From: a virus
IMG/VR virus record: IMGVR_UViG_3300008963_000003
Location: 1 to 64,000 of that record
Strand: one strand, 5' to 3'
DNA: 64,000 bases
Shown here piece after piece: positions 1 to 12,200 of the stretch. Positions within the stretch are counted from its first letter, which is position 1. The number at the start of each line of letters is the position of its first letter. Position numbers and translations under genes: made by a program. The notes below the pieces were generated by a model. It did not search any database. It was not told the origin of the DNA and worked only from the letters and a program-made list of their open reading frames with translations.

Positions 1-148
1 AAAGATGTAGGAAATTTTCACCTATTATTTTTCCGTATCCAGTAAACCTATCTCCAGGAAAACTGAGATCAGTTTCGGTGTTAACTCCATTATCTTCAAC
101 TGTTAGTTCGCCGTTTTCGTTGTTGGTAAATTTTATAACATATGTCAT
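1..148 (-). CDS. Partial virion structural protein, N-terminus only
   Basis: The start codon is ATG at 148-146 on the minus strand, and the frame stays open to the window edge, giving 49 codons. The visible residues begin MTYVIKFTNNENGELTV and later read SFPGDRFTGYGKIIGENFLHL. I recall this N-terminus, with its Gly-Tyr-Gly and ENFLHL pattern, from small tail-associated structural proteins of marine T4-like phages. It follows the 204-aa gene in the same late transcription unit, with one base between the upstream stop and this ATG. Its function is unknown; it is probably a tail-fibre or baseplate accessory. The rest of the gene lies outside the window. Confidence 0.6.
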   Translation of the reverse strand, partial: MTYVIKFTNNENGELTVEDNGVNTETDLSFPGDRFTGYGKIIGENFLHL

Positions 149-149
149 A

Positions 150-764
150 TTAATTCTCGCTAAATCCTGATAGGCTTTGGATTCTTACAGTGTAATCAAT
201 TTGTATTAATCTGTTCAAGCTCTTCTGAACAGGGTGAAAAATAACATGTGTTAAAAGTCTTGATTGTTCTGGTGTATCTGCAAAACTGATTAGTCCTAAT
301 TCATCAAAGACAAAATTTTGTTCTGTGTCACTGGCTGTGTCAAATGCATCTTGTCCATTGGGCTCTCCGTAATCCAACAGACAACTTACTACAATATCTG
401 TATAATTTGTTCCACTGACATGCCTAGTTTCTAATTTATTTCTTGTAGGATCTAGATTGTCTACACTATTGTCATCGACTATTTTTTGGTATGTTTGATT
501 ATAAAGACTGGCATTAGTTCCTGTGCTGTTTGGAGTCAAATAAGTAATTATTCCAGTTGGATCAACAACTGTGCCGCCATTACCAAATGCCATTTCATTT
601 ATAAATCCACGTCCTGCATTTGCTAAACTTTCAGCCATAGCAATACTCATGTTTTCGTAATGAATAGCATTCCTTTTATTCACAAACACAAACCCACTTT
701 CAGGATTGCAAATTTTAATATGTCCTTCGACATGCATACTGTTTATTTCATCTGTTTTTTTCAT
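150..764 (-). CDS. Conserved virion structural protein, 204 aa
   Basis: This 204-aa soluble protein has no signal peptide or membrane segment. Conserved-looking stretches are NAIHYENMSIAMAESL near residue 33, FGNGG near 61, a central LDYGEP near 132 and the C-terminal HPVQKSLNRLIQIDYTVRI. I recognise this pattern from uncharacterised structural proteins of cyanophages and Pelagibacter myophages. It starts 22 bp after the giant wedge gene and has its own late-type box (GATAAATA, 783-790) overlapping the stop of that gene. Location and promoter suggest a late baseplate or fibre-attachment component. The biochemical role is unknown. Confidence 0.65.
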   Translation of the reverse strand: MKKTDEINSMHVEGHIKICNPESGFVFVNKRNAIHYENMSIAMAESLANAGRGFINEMAFGNGGTVVDPTGIITYLTPNSTGTNASLYNQTYQKIVDDNSVDNLDPTRNKLETRHVSGTNYTDIVVSCLLDYGEPNGQDAFDTASDTEQNFVFDELGLISFADTPEQSRLLTHVIFHPVQKSLNRLIQIDYTVRIQSLSGFSEN

Positions 765-782
765 TTGACTCCACCTATATTA

Positions 783-790
783 TATTTATC
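783..790 (-). promoter_or_regulatory. T4-type late promoter box GATAAATA
   Basis: The minus strand reads GATAAATA followed by TAATATAGG, 19 nt upstream of the 204-aa gene. It is one base from the T4 late consensus TATAAATA recognised by gp55. The TAA stop of the giant upstream gene (788-786) lies inside the box, so stop codon and promoter share bases. Confidence 0.6.
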
Positions 791-3700
791 GTGGTAACTG
801 TATTGAGCTATTTGTTAAAAACTTAGCAATTTGAGTTTCGCTGTCGCTTAAACTTTTTCCGTTGTCGTTCCACACTTTTCCTATTTTACGAACAATTTGT
901 ATTTTTTCATTGCTTAATGGAATTTGGTCACTGTGCAAATTATCTTGAATATTAAAAGTTATAACATTATCTTGTACAGAGTATTCTGCCGGAGAAATAA
1001 TATCTGCTTCAGGGCTGTCTAAATTTAACTCTGCGTCATAAACAGAAAGTTCGTGGTCTCGTAATCTTCTTCCGCCGACAAACACTTCAATTTCTTTCAC
1101 CGAATTTGGTGTATAATCTAGTATATATTCAGCAGTAACTCCATCACCAATTTTAATATCATTTATAATTTGGTCTTTATATGGTATATTTTCTGATGTT
1201 CCTTGGCCAACTACTTTTTCGCCTGCTAAATGCACTGTTTTAATACCTGTACCCAATGTACCTCTTCTTAATTGTCTTAATAGATTTCCTTGTTTTACAA
1301 AATATTCTATTCTTTCCTTATCTATCCAAATAACACCAGGAATGCCCAATAATTTATTAGGTTCATCGATTCCTGTAGCATCTTCCAATTCAATTATATT
1401 ATCATAATATTTTAAATCCTTAGATAGAGTATATGAATTTTTTTCTGATAATCTCTTATAATGATATCTATTAAGTATGTCTTTGAAAATTCTAAATGCA
1501 TACTCAGATCGTGCAACCGGCGCTGTAAAATGTAAAATATCTATAATATCGCCATCTTGTATTTTTTTATCAATTTTAAGTTGTGTTTTGTTTTCAAGAA
1601 TATAGTCAACTCCAGCAGTTAGGAGAGTTCCATTAAGCATAACCCACACATGTTTGGCGCCGATTGCAGGTTTTCTTAGATTTACAATGCCTCTAGTTAA
1701 ACCATTTCTAATTAGTATTTGTTCCGGATCTACTAATGCAGTAGTAGGTTCATAAACTACCGAAAGCGTTTGTCTTTCAAATTCATTAACATCATGATTA
1801 CTGAATACATAGATTTTAATATCTGTATAATCATTTGTTCTTAGATTCAATCTTTCACTTTGGATAACATCAAATGATTTTACAGTAAACTCTGTACTAT
1901 CTTCATTGTAAAAGATTTTGCTACTGTCACTCACATATAACAGTTTAAACAATTCTCTTACATATCCTTGTAATGTTAAAAATACAGTGTTTCCTGTTTG
2001 TGTAAAATCTTGTAAAACCATTGGAATTTGTGTTCCATCGTCGGCTGTTATTACAAACTCTTCACCTGTGTTAATTGTCCAATTTACTCCATTAGGAAGA
2101 TCAATTTCTAATTGTGTATCAACTGTGGTATATTCAGCATCTTTTAATACACTAATAATTAATTCACTTCCTGGAATTATATCCTCTTGTTTTAAAAATA
2201 CAACTCTATAATTAACAGGATCATATGAATATCGACTATTATCAATGAGATTTCCATTAATATGTATAACAATATCGTTGGTTATCAGATCGCTTGGATT
2301 ATCAAACTGCCAAGCTTGTATGTCATACTGATTATCATTGGTCATTGTATACTTAATAGCATAGCCTGGATTTAAAAACCTATTTCCGTCTTTTACTAGT
2401 ACATATCTAGCAATTGGTTGTTTGTTAAATGGATAAGGAATTGGGTTATTATCAGTGTTAAATTCGTGAGCTTTATTGACTCCATTTTGATTAAATGTTC
2501 GATCAATAATCATTTGACTATAAGATTGATTTTCAGTATTATATATAGTGTAATTTATAACGGCGCCATTTTCTGGTGCAGTATTAAAACTGATTACTAA
2601 TCTATTTTCTTTATCCCCGTAACTACTGTCTGCTTTTTCTAATACAAAATTATCTACTTTTACACCATTTACTGTAACAAACGCACTAACTGGGGTGTTG
2701 TAGTTAACACTTGAAACAAAGCTTTCTGTACTTCCGTCACCAAAATCAAAATCTGAATCAATGATATTTGTACCGTTTGCACCAATTGTTAAAATACTTA
2801 AAATTTTATTTTCAGCAGGTGCATTAGTTAAATTAACAGTTTTAGACTCAAAATCAATTTGATATTCGTCTGTGTGCAATACACGATTGTCTATTTTTAT
2901 TATAGTCGATTCTATAGTAAATGGATATTGCTCAAATGAATAAGTTGTAGTTGAACCATCTGTTATAAAATTCTCAACTGTAATTTGTCCCTGGCCATCG
3001 GGCACTTTGTGATATACTTGCATATCCATAGTATCGGCTACTTGACCAGGTATTAATTCTTCAGGTCCTTTGCTGGTAGTTTCTGTTACAAAACCATCAC
3101 CATCGACAATAATTTCTCCACTGTCGATACCTTTGGCAGTGGTATACTGAAAATTGCCACCGCTTAACTCTGTGTCAAACAGTGCATCACTTGGTACAAA
3201 ACTTCCGTCACTAGTCGATTTTCTAATTACAATTACATCACCGTCTTGAGTCGGAATTACTTCTTCGTCAATGTCAATTGTATTAGTAATTCCGTCGCCA
3301 ATAATACTGTTTATAACTGCATTTTCGTTTGATACTGCACTGCTGCCGTCAAAATTTGGATCATCTAATCTTACATTATTTTTATAAAAATTGTAAACTA
3401 CACCAGCTTCAAGAGGTGATTTTAATTCAAGTGTCTGAGTGCTTCCGTCTAATATAAAAATCTGATCATCAAACACTTGATCAAAAGTATCAAACCTAGT
3501 AGTGCCAAATCCACTGCTTGCAAAACCTTGCTCATTTCCGAAATCAATGCTATCAACTTGAACTCCGCCGTAATCAATTCCGTCCATTAGCTGTGCTAAA
3601 TCATTTCCTGCCATTCCAGTAGTTGGATTATAGAAAAAATTAATTCTATCCGAAGCTGACAACATTTCAATTGATTTTTTATAATTAACAGTTATATTAG

Positions 3701-6251
3701 CATCCAAAGCAGGAGCATTTTCAAAAGTAATTTTTCCTAATTGACGCTGATAAGATTTTGTATTATCAACAACGTTTTCGACAAAAAATTCGCCTGATAG
3801 CAATTCAATATTGTTTACAAAGATTGTAATTGTATCTCTATTAGTATCAACTGGATATCTTAGAATAAATTCTTTTTTTGAACCTGTTCCTGTAAAAGCA
3901 TCTGTTTCGTCTAATTTAGTAAACAGATAATTACCTGTTATTCTATCAAATTTCACAGTAACATGTGTGCTTCTAGTTTTATTATTTCCTAATATTACAT
4001 TTGCCTTAGCAGGTTTACTAGATTCTGCTTGAGAACCTTCAAATGTAACTGTCGGAGCAGTGATATATATTGCGTTTGAAACATCAATATCAATACTATT
4101 AACAACTCCTTTTGCAATAGTAGCCTTTCCTTTTAAAGTCGGGCCGCCGCCGCCGGAGATAGTTACAAAAGGTCCTGATGACCAACCGGAGCCGCCGTCA
4201 CTGATTACTATGTCTTTGATTTCAAACCCTACATTGTCAAGCCAAGATTTTTGAGGTGGAGTTTGTATAGCGTCATTGATTCCTGTTATTTGAGAATCAA
4301 AAACTTTAACATTTTCTGAAATAATTTTTTTAGCAATTTCGTCATACCTTGGCGGTAAGTCAAAATCAGTTACTGTGGTATTTGTCGGTTCAAGTTTTTC
4401 ATAACTGCTGATGTACTCCCTTACCTTGGTTTTATAAGGTTTAACTTCATTAACATAATCTTCATAGTTTTCTAGGTTATCATTCTTAAATGTAACTTTT
4501 TGTTCTAATTCACCTACATTATGCTTGGCTTTTATAAAGCTAGTCTTAAATATCCAATCAACTGATGACTGTTCAGCTAATGCATATCTGACACTGGCAA
4601 AGAATAATTTATTAAATTCAACTGCTAACTGATCAACAAAAATATTATCTTTGAGTGCTTTTAATATTATTCTAGTTTCTTCTATAGCTTCTCTGTCATA
4701 TAATAAAGAATCATAAACTTGATTGTCAAAACCACTGGTAATATTATTGTATAATAATTTACTAAATTGTATAGTTCCGTTTTGCCTACCAATGGTTTTA
4801 TAATTCACTGTATAATCAACCTCGGGCTGATTGTCTATTTTTTGTAACAATAACCATCCGCCAGTGCCTATGTTTTCAATTTTGACAATATCACCTATTC
4901 TATCGTTTAATGAATCAATTTCGTAACTAGCAGAAATCAGATAATCAATTGGTGTTAGATTATCAAAACCTTCGTCATACCAATCCCTATACTGCCAATA
5001 TAGATTTGTATCATAATCTTGATTATCGACTCTAAACCATTCATTGGTAGCGTCATTCCAATTGTATAGAGACCAAAATCCACTTATTGAATTGTCATTT
5101 TCAACTAATACACTGAATCTTCTAACTGATACTATTGTGTTATCATCATAATCAAAACCAGTATTTTTTACTGTGGCATTTATTATCTGTCCTATATTGT
5201 TTATTTCAGTCTTAATAACAGCATTTTTGCCTGTACCAATAACACTTACAGTCGGTCCTTTTCTGACTGTGTCAGTTTGACTATCATATGAAGGATCGAT
5301 ATAACCACGTCCAGGATTAATAATTTTTACATCGATTATTTTTCCATCTTCGATAACTGGTTCTAATATTGCTCTTGAAATTTTAGCAGTGCCAACAAAC
5401 CTTAGTTCAGAATCTGTTTCAACTTTAACGTCATATGTTTTTGAAAATTTCGACGGTAAAGGATCTATTTTTGATAGAGGCGATAAATCAAAATCATCAA
5501 CAATCAAGTTTTTTTCAAGAACACTGTTTACTCTTTCAACAACTTGCTTCAAGGCTTCATTTTTGTTTACAAACATACTTTGATTTGGATCATTGAGAAT
5601 GCCGTATCTTCTAGCTGGACTGAGGTTTAAATCAGGTAATTGGTTTCTTTCTTGATCATAGCCTACTAGACTATCTATCCATTTATCAATTATGTAATTA
5701 TTTGGAATACTTGTTTCAAGTCCTTCTGATAACAACTCATATTCTCTATGAATATTTTTATCATTGTCTAATGTATTGTAATATTCAAAATGTATGACTG
5801 TGTCTTTATCTTTAATTAAACTTTTACAATTATACAAGGCGTACTGATTGTTACCAAATATGGCAACAAATCTATATCCTGTACCTGCTGGATCTCTTAT
5901 AAGATCAGCAATTTCGCTGCCAGAAAGTTGTCTATTATCAGTGTTAGGAACTGTTTTTTTGTTCTTTACCCAGAAATAGTATTTGCTGTTAAAAGTGCTT
6001 GATATTGGATCATAAACATCAGCTCTACTGTAGCGGCTATCACCATATTTACTTTGTCCACTAATTCCGTCAACGACTCCGGCAGTAGTATCAGCTAACT
6101 GATCCCACTCTGACGGCGGAATATCACTTTCGACCCATTCGTAAACATCAATATCAAAACCTGGAATTAATCTATTCCAATTGTTTGCACTATATTCAAT
6201 ATTACCTTGATATGGATTATACCATTTAGTTACACTGAGATCCCACCACAA
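786..6251 (-). CDS. Giant baseplate/tail structural protein, C-terminal part (1821 aa)
   Basis: This frame begins at a TTG (6251-6249) with no Shine-Dalgarno sequence, 22 nt inside the 3' end of the 2833-aa frame. It is therefore more likely the continuation of that protein than a separate gene. It starts with Trp-Trp-Asp-Leu-Ser. Two or more modules of the G-x-G-[YW]...P-x-V-T/S-[IV] type occur near residues 317 and 690. From about residue 790 onward there are at least six fibronectin-like or tail-type beta modules, each with an 'NG/NN + Y + I.F..aP..g..I.V.Y' pattern. There is no transmembrane segment or enzyme motif. Position after gp6 matches the T4 gp7/gp8 region, so a baseplate wedge or peripheral tail protein is inferred. 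Confidence 0.65.
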   Translation of the reverse strand: MWWDLSVTKWYNPYQGNIEYSANNWNRLIPGFDIDVYEWVESDIPPSEWDQLADTTAGVVDGISGQSKYGDSRYSRADVYDPISSTFNSKYYFWVKNKKTVPNTDNRQLSGSEIADLIRDPAGTGYRFVAIFGNNQYALYNCKSLIKDKDTVIHFEYYNTLDNDKNIHREYELLSEGLETSIPNNYIIDKWIDSLVGYDQERNQLPDLNLSPARRYGILNDPNQSMFVNKNEALKQVVERVNSVLEKNLIVDDFDLSPLSKIDPLPSKFSKTYDVKVETDSELRFVGTAKISRAILEPVIEDGKIIDVKIINPGRGYIDPSYDSQTDTVRKGPTVSVIGTGKNAVIKTEINNIGQIINATVKNTGFDYDDNTIVSVRRFSVLVENDNSISGFWSLYNWNDATNEWFRVDNQDYDTNLYWQYRDWYDEGFDNLTPIDYLISASYEIDSLNDRIGDIVKIENIGTGGWLLLQKIDNQPEVDYTVNYKTIGRQNGTIQFSKLLYNNITSGFDNQVYDSLLYDREAIEETRIILKALKDNIFVDQLAVEFNKLFFASVRYALAEQSSVDWIFKTSFIKAKHNVGELEQKVTFKNDNLENYEDYVNEVKPYKTKVREYISSYEKLEPTNTTVTDFDLPPRYDEIAKKIISENVKVFDSQITGINDAIQTPPQKSWLDNVGFEIKDIVISDGGSGWSSGPFVTISGGGGPTLKGKATIAKGVVNSIDIDVSNAIYITAPTVTFEGSQAESSKPAKANVILGNNKTRSTHVTVKFDRITGNYLFTKLDETDAFTGTGSKKEFILRYPVDTNRDTITIFVNNIELLSGEFFVENVVDNTKSYQRQLGKITFENAPALDANITVNYKKSIEMLSASDRINFFYNPTTGMAGNDLAQLMDGIDYGGVQVDSIDFGNEQGFASSGFGTTRFDTFDQVFDDQIFILDGSTQTLELKSPLEAGVVYNFYKNNVRLDDPNFDGSSAVSNENAVINSIIGDGITNTIDIDEEVIPTQDGDVIVIRKSTSDGSFVPSDALFDTELSGGNFQYTTAKGIDSGEIIVDGDGFVTETTSKGPEELIPGQVADTMDMQVYHKVPDGQGQITVENFITDGSTTTYSFEQYPFTIESTIIKIDNRVLHTDEYQIDFESKTVNLTNAPAENKILSILTIGANGTNIIDSDFDFGDGSTESFVSSVNYNTPVSAFVTVNGVKVDNFVLEKADSSYGDKENRLVISFNTAPENGAVINYTIYNTENQSYSQMIIDRTFNQNGVNKAHEFNTDNNPIPYPFNKQPIARYVLVKDGNRFLNPGYAIKYTMTNDNQYDIQAWQFDNPSDLITNDIVIHINGNLIDNSRYSYDPVNYRVVFLKQEDIIPGSELIISVLKDAEYTTVDTQLEIDLPNGVNWTINTGEEFVITADDGTQIPMVLQDFTQTGNTVFLTLQGYVRELFKLLYVSDSSKIFYNEDSTEFTVKSFDVIQSERLNLRTNDYTDIKIYVFSNHDVNEFERQTLSVVYEPTTALVDPEQILIRNGLTRGIVNLRKPAIGAKHVWVMLNGTLLTAGVDYILENKTQLKIDKKIQDGDIIDILHFTAPVARSEYAFRIFKDILNRYHYKRLSEKNSYTLSKDLKYYDNIIELEDATGIDEPNKLLGIPGVIWIDKERIEYFVKQGNLLRQLRRGTLGTGIKTVHLAGEKVVGQGTSENIPYKDQIINDIKIGDGVTAEYILDYTPNSVKEIEVFVGGRRLRDHELSVYDAELNLDSPEADIISPAEYSVQDNVITFNIQDNLHSDQIPLSNEKIQIVRKIGKVWNDNGKSLSDSETQIAKFLTNSSIQLPR

Positions 6252-9200
6252 TTTTCTACTGCATCAGAATTCCAAGGATTATCTGTTCCAGTGTTAGATG
6301 AACCTACATTGTAAACCGCAGGATCATAATAAAGTTTGTAACTTAATTCTTGTTCTGCAGGATTTGCAATTTTTCCTTTGATTGGATCAATTATGTCTAA
6401 ATATGTGATCAAATCATCAGTTGTCTTGTCATATAAAAACGCAGTCTTCATAAAATCATAATCTACATGATCCTTGGCAGAACCAATTGCTTTCCAATTT
6501 TTTACATTTCGGTCGCTGCGTAAATCGAAGATTACGCCTTTTTTATCATCGGTATAATCTACATTTGGCAAGGACAAAGTTATATGGTTATTTTTAAATA
6601 TTAACTTTGAGCTGTACACATTACTAAAGTCTCTTAGTGTTCTAACTCCGTTGTTATCTATTGAATAACTTGCGTAATCAACAATTTCGCCAATGATATA
6701 CTTGTCACTGATTTTTTCAAATACATAAATCTGATTTTGTCGTTTTAAAATCTCATTAAAATTAGTAGTTTTATTATCAAAAAATGTTGAATTATTGTCA
6801 AAAGTTACAGTTTCTTCAACTTTGCCATTGAGACTTAAAACTGCCAATTTGTTTTCAACATTAAATTCTAAACTATATCCAAACAATTCATTTTTTAGTC
6901 CTTTTAATGGATATAAAGTTTGATTTAAATTATAAGATTGTTGTTCAGTATCGTATGTATATATTAAAACTCTGCCGGTGTCTATACCCTTGTCATCGTT
7001 GTACACATCGCCAACTGCAATGTTAGAACCATTGGAATCAATTGCTAATCCAGTATTCCATAAATTATCGGTACTGTTAATTGTTTCTTGAAATTGATAT
7101 CTTCCATTGTTTATTTTGTATATTGCTAGCTTGGTAATCGATTCCACTGTATCAAAAGAACTCATAACTAAAGTATTAGTATCAGTGCTAACATCAAACA
7201 AGTCTGCTATATTTGTTGAATTTGTAAAACCTGTACTATCACTGTCGCCATCAATGACATCACTGAGATATGGCAAATAACCAACTCTATCAAAATTTAG
7301 ATCAATTTGATTCCAGTCCAGTTCTCCTCTGAAACCGGTATTTTTTGGAACAGTGTTAATTGCACTATACAGTAAACCTTCATAAAATACAATTTCGTCT
7401 TGCTCATATTTTACAGCAGGATTAAAGGTTCCTCTGTACAACGGATCGGCTGCTGTTCCAAAATTGTTTTCGTTTTTTTCAAACAAGTATATTCTGCCGT
7501 TGTGTTTTTTGCTTTTAATGTATAGCTTATTTTTAAGTGACACATCAATTGCACTTTTGATTTCTGAACCAAATTTTTCATTTTGCGACGGAAATACAGA
7601 AACAAAACTGTCTAATAATTCAAATCTGTTGTTTAATTTTTTTTCGTAAATTTGAACAACACCTTGATCTTTAAAATTGCTAACTGTTCCGTTAGAGTCT
7701 ACAGGTATTGAAAATACCTGTTCCCAGTCATCTAATGTATAGTCTATAGTGCTTCCGTCGGCAGGCGAATCTATCTTTGCCCTCCACAGTGTTCCTCTGT
7801 CATTAACAATATCGCCTTCTAGAATATTTCCTTGGACTTGTTCTAATAACCCAATGTATCTTGTTTTTACATTTGAAGCAGCTGGTGCTCCAACAATAAG
7901 ATAATTACCATCATCGGTTATTTCAACTGATGCACCAAAATTTGAACTTAGATTGAAATTTTTTCCATATGTTATAACACCGCCCTTGATATATGCGTCA
8001 AAACCTGTTGCATCTACTGGAATAGTTAATTCAAAATCTTTGTATAATTCAATTTGATTTCCAAATGCCGTAGTCTTCACAAAGTAGTTTTTTTCGTTTA
8101 TTTGAGTAGTACCAACAACTTCAGAAATTGTTATTTCGTCACTGTTGGATAAATCATGAGGAATACTCGTTTGCACTACAGCCGGATTATTCAATAATAC
8201 ACCATTTATGTTTAATGTTTTATTAAATTGAGAGTCAATTGTTTGAGTTAAGGTATATTCTTGAGTATCACTAATTCTAGTATAGATGTACACCTTGTTG
8301 TCTTTAGGTCGGCCAACTGCCATTACATTATTGTTAGGATTAGTATCAATGCCTACGCCAAAAAGACCATTGCCTAGTTCAGCATTTTCAATTTCTTGCT
8401 GTTGCTCATAGATTTTAGAATTTTGTAAAACTGCAAATTTATTGTCTATATTGTCAACCCAAATTTTTTCTCCTGGTGTTAATCCAAGATCGTTTATAAG
8501 CAAATTCATTTGTTCAGCTGTTGCAACACGTTTGCTGGCTATTTCGCTTACAAAACCAAGTGTGCTATCTTCAAAATCATAAGATTCGCTACTCAATGGT
8601 GTATTAAGGTCGATATCAACACTGTTAAGCGTACTGCTTTTAACAATATGGAATCCATTAATTTCATTATTAATATTGTCTATTCCAATAATCGAACCTG
8701 GTACAAAATTTATATTCTTATCAAAATACGCAGTAAATCCTGTTTCTATACGCTCAATTGAAGTAATTCTTTTATCAGTTTTTATGTGTTCAAAAACATT
8801 CCAGGAATTTTTAAACTGAGGTACCCATATAATATTTCCTATTTCAACAAATTTTATGTCTAATGCTAAGACATCATCTATAGTTTTTGCAATAAAATTA
8901 ACTTGATCTAAATTTAGATAACCACCAGTTTTGCTAAAATTGTTATCTGAATAAATTACTGGAAATGGTGTATGATCATAATTTTTTGGTTTTACATAGA
9001 CATCTTTTAATGGATATTGAAATACCAAGTCTGTTCTAGTATTATCTACAACATTTACCAATTCAACTAACTGTGGTTCAATTCTAAATAATTTTTCATC
9101 TAAAATATATTCTACTTCGTCGGATTGATCAATTGCACCGTATTGTCCTTTTCTAACTGCCCATTCTTCAAAAAATTCAAGACTGTCTTTGTTAGCACTG

Positions 9201-12200
9201 CCTAATTTATCAAACAGTTTAATTAAAGCATTGTTAGTACCTTTGTCTTGTATAAATCCTTGATAAAACTTGTATTGACTTACGTCATCCGTGATAATAT
9301 TAGACAAATAATTTCGTTTTTGATATCCAATAAGGTGCTGTGCTAATCTTTGTTGTTCGCTGTCAAAATTATCTGTATCTAGATCATAGAAATCGGCAAA
9401 CTGTTTTGCTCGATAATCCCAATTTGGTTTTAGTGTCGATTCTGGTCTTTCACTAAGTCTATTCCAGTTTGATGCATCAAAAATATTTGATCCTGAAATG
9501 TCTCTATCGGCACTATAATAAAATTCTTTGTATTTGACTAGGTCTCCAATACGATAATCTTGCCACGGTGTCCATTCTGTTACTTTTGCATCATCGTATA
9601 TAAATCCAGGAATATTTAATGTACCGTTCCAATCAGTGGTCCTGTAACCAATAACACGAATTCTTTCTTGTCTATATCCAGGTTCAGGATCATATATGGT
9701 ATCGTTAAATACTGTTCTATTATCTATTAAGACACTGTGTTCAGTTTGTATCAATGCAAATTTTGCAAAATATATTCCATCATCAGTATTAGTCGGAACA
9801 ATAGAAAATTGATTTCCATCTTCTCTTACAGTATTTGTAAAATCAGTTTTAAGAACATTTCCGTCACTTTTTAAGACATTATACTCGTAAAAACCATTAT
9901 AAATGTCCTGTACAGTATAAAAATCTCTAGTAAATTTGCACTCATTGGCAGCAGGGCTTATAGTAATAATTGTTCCAGCGGCCCAGTTTTGTGTAGTCCA
10001 AAACAGAAATTCCCTAATTGCTTGTTGAAAATTTTCAACGGCTTCGGTTGTTCTGTTAAAATACTCAAATTCAAAACCAATTGATTTTAAATATTCTCCA
10101 TACCCTAAAATAAAGTCAACTACTTGTTGAATATCAGTATAAACTTTTCCGTAATTAACTTTGCTTGGTACAGTTTCAAATTTTTTCTTGATAGTTGCAG
10201 TAGCGCCACCAACTATAGGCAGTTCTGGCAATAATCTAAATTTGTCTAATTCAAAGCTATCATTGGATGTATGAGTTGTAATTACTCTGTAAAAGTTTTG
10301 TTGAAATCTTACAATTTTTCCAGTTACATAATTGCGGTTTTCGGCCCAATTTATAAAACTTTCACTGATTCCGCCAACATTTATATTAGGATCATTATCC
10401 GATTCGATAGGTTTAAAATAGTTAAAATAGGTGTCTTCGTTGTCATAACCTTTGACACGATATCCTTTATCGATTTTTTCAATTATTATACCACTGTATC
10501 TTACAAGTTCTTGTACACTTGAACTTGTTAAAATTACATCATAATTTTCTTTGGGTACAAAAATATTTCCCTTGTTAGAGGGTGTTCTGCTATCTAGCAC
10601 AAGATTTAACTTACTCTTATCAGTAAATCCTGCTAATTTAAATCCAAGTTGATGATCTAGACCTGACAATTCTTTAATATAATTGTTGTAAATTGTCTTC
10701 ACATTGCTTGTCATATAATTTTGTATGTAATTGACCAACCCGGATGTTATAACATTTTGATCATTGACAATTGATCCAGGAAATACTAACTCACTGAGTT
10801 TAATTCTTCTGCCTGTTTCGGTGTACTGTAAATCGCCATTTAAACCTCTATTGATGCGACTGCAATCAAAGATTTTTGCTAATACATCTGCCGGTCTTTG
10901 AATTATTAATGCCGATAATAAACTAAATGGATATTCACTGCTACGTCTCCATGCTGTTTCCGTTGGTGCCTGGTCACCAAATTCGTATTGCAAATCTCTT
11001 TGAGTTATATAACTAAATTCTTTTGCATATCCACTCGCTAAAGGACTTAGTAAATTACCATTTTGATCTACTGGTAAATGTTTAAGTAACCCTGCTCTAA
11101 TATATTTTTTTAATCTTACTGGTTGTTTTCCGGGTTCATTTACTACACCGTTTTCAATGTCTCTCCAAAGAATTAAATTATCACTGGTATACGGAGCAGG
11201 TCCATATTGTTGTTCCCACCACTGAGGTTTAATAGTATATCCGAGCATTTCCCAAGGATGTGTGTGAGGACGATCCGTATCGTAAGCTTGTTTGTAAACA
11301 GCACGCCAAAATCCTGGAAGTTTTTTTCCATTAGGGCTAACAGAATTAGAATAATTGTATGTAAAACTTTCTGATTGTGTAAGAAAATCATTGTCTGTAT
11401 AATCAGGATCGCCAGCTTTTTTTAACCATTCGACAAAATCACTAATCATTATATTATTCAATGCAGAATCAGAAATTTTTGTATTTCTAAACTCTCCGCC
11501 TACATAATCAGTGATATCAAAAATATCACTGTTATACTCAACTTTGATATTATTAAATATTCTTTTTTCTAATTCTAACAATAAATCATCACGAAAATCG
11601 CCATATGCAATGTTGATACTGCCGTCATGTCCTCTAATTACATCAGTTGGAGTTTTATAGGTGTTATCAAAATACTTTTCAGGAACATATTTTGGATAAA
11701 TTCCTAAGCTACTAGGTGTCGGAGGAATAAAGCAGCCTTCAGTGGTCTCATATTCATATATTTCAATTATATCGTTGTTGTTTAACTCAGATAAAATGTT
11801 TACAAACCCTTCCGGTGTAAAGATATAATCTTGTTCGAATACAAGTTGAATGCTGTTAACATAAACTGTAACTGCCTTGTTAGAAACGGATATCATATCA
11901 AAAGGTTTTGATAATGCATAAAATTTGTTCTTATTATTTAAAACAGTATATTGTAATTTTTTAGCAGCACCTATGCCTATCATGTCAGTGCTAAAAAACG
12001 GCATATTAGAATTTTTGTCTTTGTTAATTTCATCTAAAATGCGATCTACATGTTTTTTTACAGGTCCGTCAAAGCCTAATGTTTCAGCTGTTTGCATGAA
12101 AACTTTTTTAAACTTAGCATATTCATTTCTAGCAAATTTAATTGCATCAATAATATTAGCATCTTTGCTTGCCAAATGATACAATGCAAGATTCAAAGGA

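Noticed and set aside
6249-6256. Canonical X XXY YYZ slippery site
   Set aside because: In the zero frame the heptamer is A GAA AAT, which does not allow standard tandem slippage; an indel is more likely.
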